From: Parapedobacter sp051400755 | GTDB taxonomy: Bacteria; Bacteroidota; Bacteroidia; Sphingobacteriales; Sphingobacteriaceae | DNA length: 64,000 bases | Reading direction: 5' to 3' | Assembly (NCBI RefSeq): GCF_051400755.1 | Contig: NZ_JBLFFL010000003.1 | Span: 186,001-250,000 of the forward strand | Shown here: positions 62,817 to 64,000 of the stretch, one piece after another | How positions within the stretch are numbered: position 1 is the stretch's first letter | Layout of the letters: each line of letters starts with the position of its first letter | Notes under the pieces: generated by a model | Databases searched by the model: none | Seen by the model: the letters and a program-made list of their open reading frames with translations, nothing else | What the model was told of the DNA's origin: nothing | Translations under genes and position numbers: made by a program

Positions 62817-64000
62817 ATGCTAATGCGTTTAAGCACTTTCATCTTGTTCTTGGGGCTGGCGCTTCCTTCACGGGCCCAAGATTCATTGATTGCCTATGTC
62901 GACCCGTTTATTGGCACGGGCGGCCATGGTCATACGTTTCCGGGAGCAACCGTTCCCTTCGGGATGGTGCAGCTAAGTCCCGACAATGGGCGCAATGGCT
63001 GGGACTGGTGCAGCGGGTATCACTACAGCGATAGTTTAATCGCGGGGTTTAGCCACACACACCTCAGCGGTACGGGCATCGGCGATTGGTTGGACATATC
63101 GGTGATGCCGCTTACCGCCCCGCTTGATGATACGACTAAGAGCATTAAAATACGCTTCAGCCACGACAACGAACAGGCCTCCCCCGGATACTATCAGGTC
63201 ACACTGGACAACGGCATCAAGGTTGCGCTGACAGCCACCGAGCGAACCGGCTTCCACCGCTACACCTATCCCCAAGGCGTGAAGCCGGTGATCCGCTTTG
63301 ACCTGGCCTTCCGCCAAAACTGGGATAACCCCACCGAAACGCACGTGAGCGTCCTCAACGACAGCACACTGATCGGCTACCGCTATTCCACCGGCTGGGC
63401 GAAGGTACAACGCGTCTATTTCGCCGCGCGCACCTCTAAGGCGTTTATAAAAACCGTTCTCAGCGACGGGCAGTCGGCATCCGATATGATCGACATGACG
63501 GAAACATACGACGAGGGCCAAGGGGTGTCTGCCCAGCTTCTTTTCGAAAACACTGCGGACAATACCGTGGAGTTGAAAGTCGCGTTATCCATGACCAGCT
63601 ATCAAAAGGCATTGGAGGAGTTGAACCAAGCAGGAGGGCGGACCTTCGATGATGTGCACACATCGGCAGAAGATCAGTGGGAAAAGGAATTGCAAAAAAT
63701 TAAAATCAATTCAACCGATACCGCGTTGAAACGGATCTTTTACACGGCACTGTACCATACCGCCATATCACCTACCCTATATTCGGATGCTGACGGCGAA
63801 TATAAAAATGCCAAAGACGACACACACACCATGCCCGCTGGTGCCAACCGTTATACGCTCTTTTCGCTTTGGGACACCTTCCGTGCGCTGAACCCGCTGT
63901 TTACGCTCACACAGCCCGAAAAATATACGGACATGCTCAACAGCATGCTAACGTTCCATGACGAAAACGGCCTGCTTCCGGTTTGGGACCTCAGTACGTG
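62817..64000 (+). CDS. GH92 family alpha-mannosidase, cut by the window end
   Basis: The first about 394 residues of a secreted glycoside hydrolase family 92 enzyme; the frame is open to the window edge, so the C-terminal part is missing. A signal peptide (MLMRLSTFILFLGLALPSRA) precedes the family N-terminal signature YVDPFIGTGGHGHTFPGA, followed by TVPFGMVQLSPDNG. Further typical blocks are SHTHLSGTGIGDW and, near the end, NRYTLFSLWDTFRALNPLFT and GLLPVWDLS. GH92 members are calcium-dependent exo-alpha-mannosidases, mostly alpha-1,2, acting on mannans or N-glycans; linkage specificity cannot be read from this part. It is divergent from a LacI-type regulator that probably controls it. Confidence 0.92.
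   Translation, partial: MLMRLSTFILFLGLALPSRAQDSLIAYVDPFIGTGGHGHTFPGATVPFGMVQLSPDNGRNGWDWCSGYHYSDSLIAGFSHTHLSGTGIGDWLDISVMPLTAPLDDTTKSIKIRFSHDNEQASPGYYQVTLDNGIKVALTATERTGFHRYTYPQGVKPVIRFDLAFRQNWDNPTETHVSVLNDSTLIGYRYSTGWAKVQRVYFAARTSKAFIKTVLSDGQSASDMIDMTETYDEGQGVSAQLLFENTADNTVELKVALSMTSYQKALEELNQAGGRTFDDVHTSAEDQWEKELQKIKINSTDTALKRIFYTALYHTAISPTLYSDADGEYKNAKDDTHTMPAGANRYTLFSLWDTFRALNPLFTLTQPEKYTDMLNSMLTFHDENGLLPVWDLST

Overview
The window looks like chromosomal DNA from a Bacteroidota member, most likely Sphingobacteriaceae or a close relative. The evidence is two SusC/SusD pairs, a PF13723-type ketosynthase pigment cluster, an alternative complex III plus caa3-type oxidase operon, promoters of the TTTG-N17-23-TAnnTTTG kind, weak Shine-Dalgarno sequences and several TTG starts. 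The genus cannot be fixed from the sequence. No rRNA, tRNA, CRISPR array, insertion sequence or prophage was seen.

Region 1 (1-14801, all +) is the downstream part of an aryl-polyene/flexirubin-type lipid-pigment cluster. It holds a thioesterase, an ACP, two intact ketosynthases, two catalytically degraded ketosynthase-fold proteins, a NodB deacetylase, a LolA-like carrier, a hot-dog dehydratase, a GT2-DUF2062 glycosyltransferase and a 1222-residue MMPL exporter/acyltransferase/methyltransferase fusion. A CrtI-like oxidoreductase and a JmjC/cupin-like protein follow. Most genes overlap or nearly touch. Between the fusion gene and the CrtI-like gene lies a roughly 98-bp tandem repeat array with internal inverted repeats and a 10-N assembly gap. 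The ketoreductase, ligase and starter-unit enzymes are absent and may lie to the left of the window.

Region 2 (14775-34056) begins with msrA and an exported asparaginase-type amidase. It continues with a set that matches the Bacillus ykfABC murein-peptide pathway: a YkfC-like NlpC/P60 endopeptidase, a YkfB-like dipeptide epimerase and a SusC/SusD pair on +. An exported serine hydrolase (+), an M14 peptidase and a YkfA-like S66 LD-carboxypeptidase (-) follow further on. A convergent - strand module (DUF6807/PmoA-like, ThuA, two secreted Gfo/Idh/MocA oxidoreductases) sits in the middle, separated from susD by a strong bidirectional terminator. pyrC heads the S66-M14 operon.

Region 3 (34137-44017) has a small secreted basic protein, a stand-alone SusC/SusD pair behind a 0.5-kb AT-rich leader, mutS (TTG start) and a divergent mtgA.

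Region 4 (43562-60740, all -) is one apparent operon of 16 genes. It reads actABCDEF (alternative complex III), coxB, coxA, heme A synthase, heme O synthase, two subunit III genes, subunit IV, SCO, DUF420 and a small conserved protein, so quinol oxidation, cytochrome c transfer, oxygen reduction and cofactor assembly are encoded together. A consensus promoter lies upstream of actA.

Region 5 (61209-64000) holds a lipoprotein MsrB, a LacI-type regulator and a divergent GH92 mannosidase cut by the window end. The regulator and the mannosidase have back-to-back consensus promoters.
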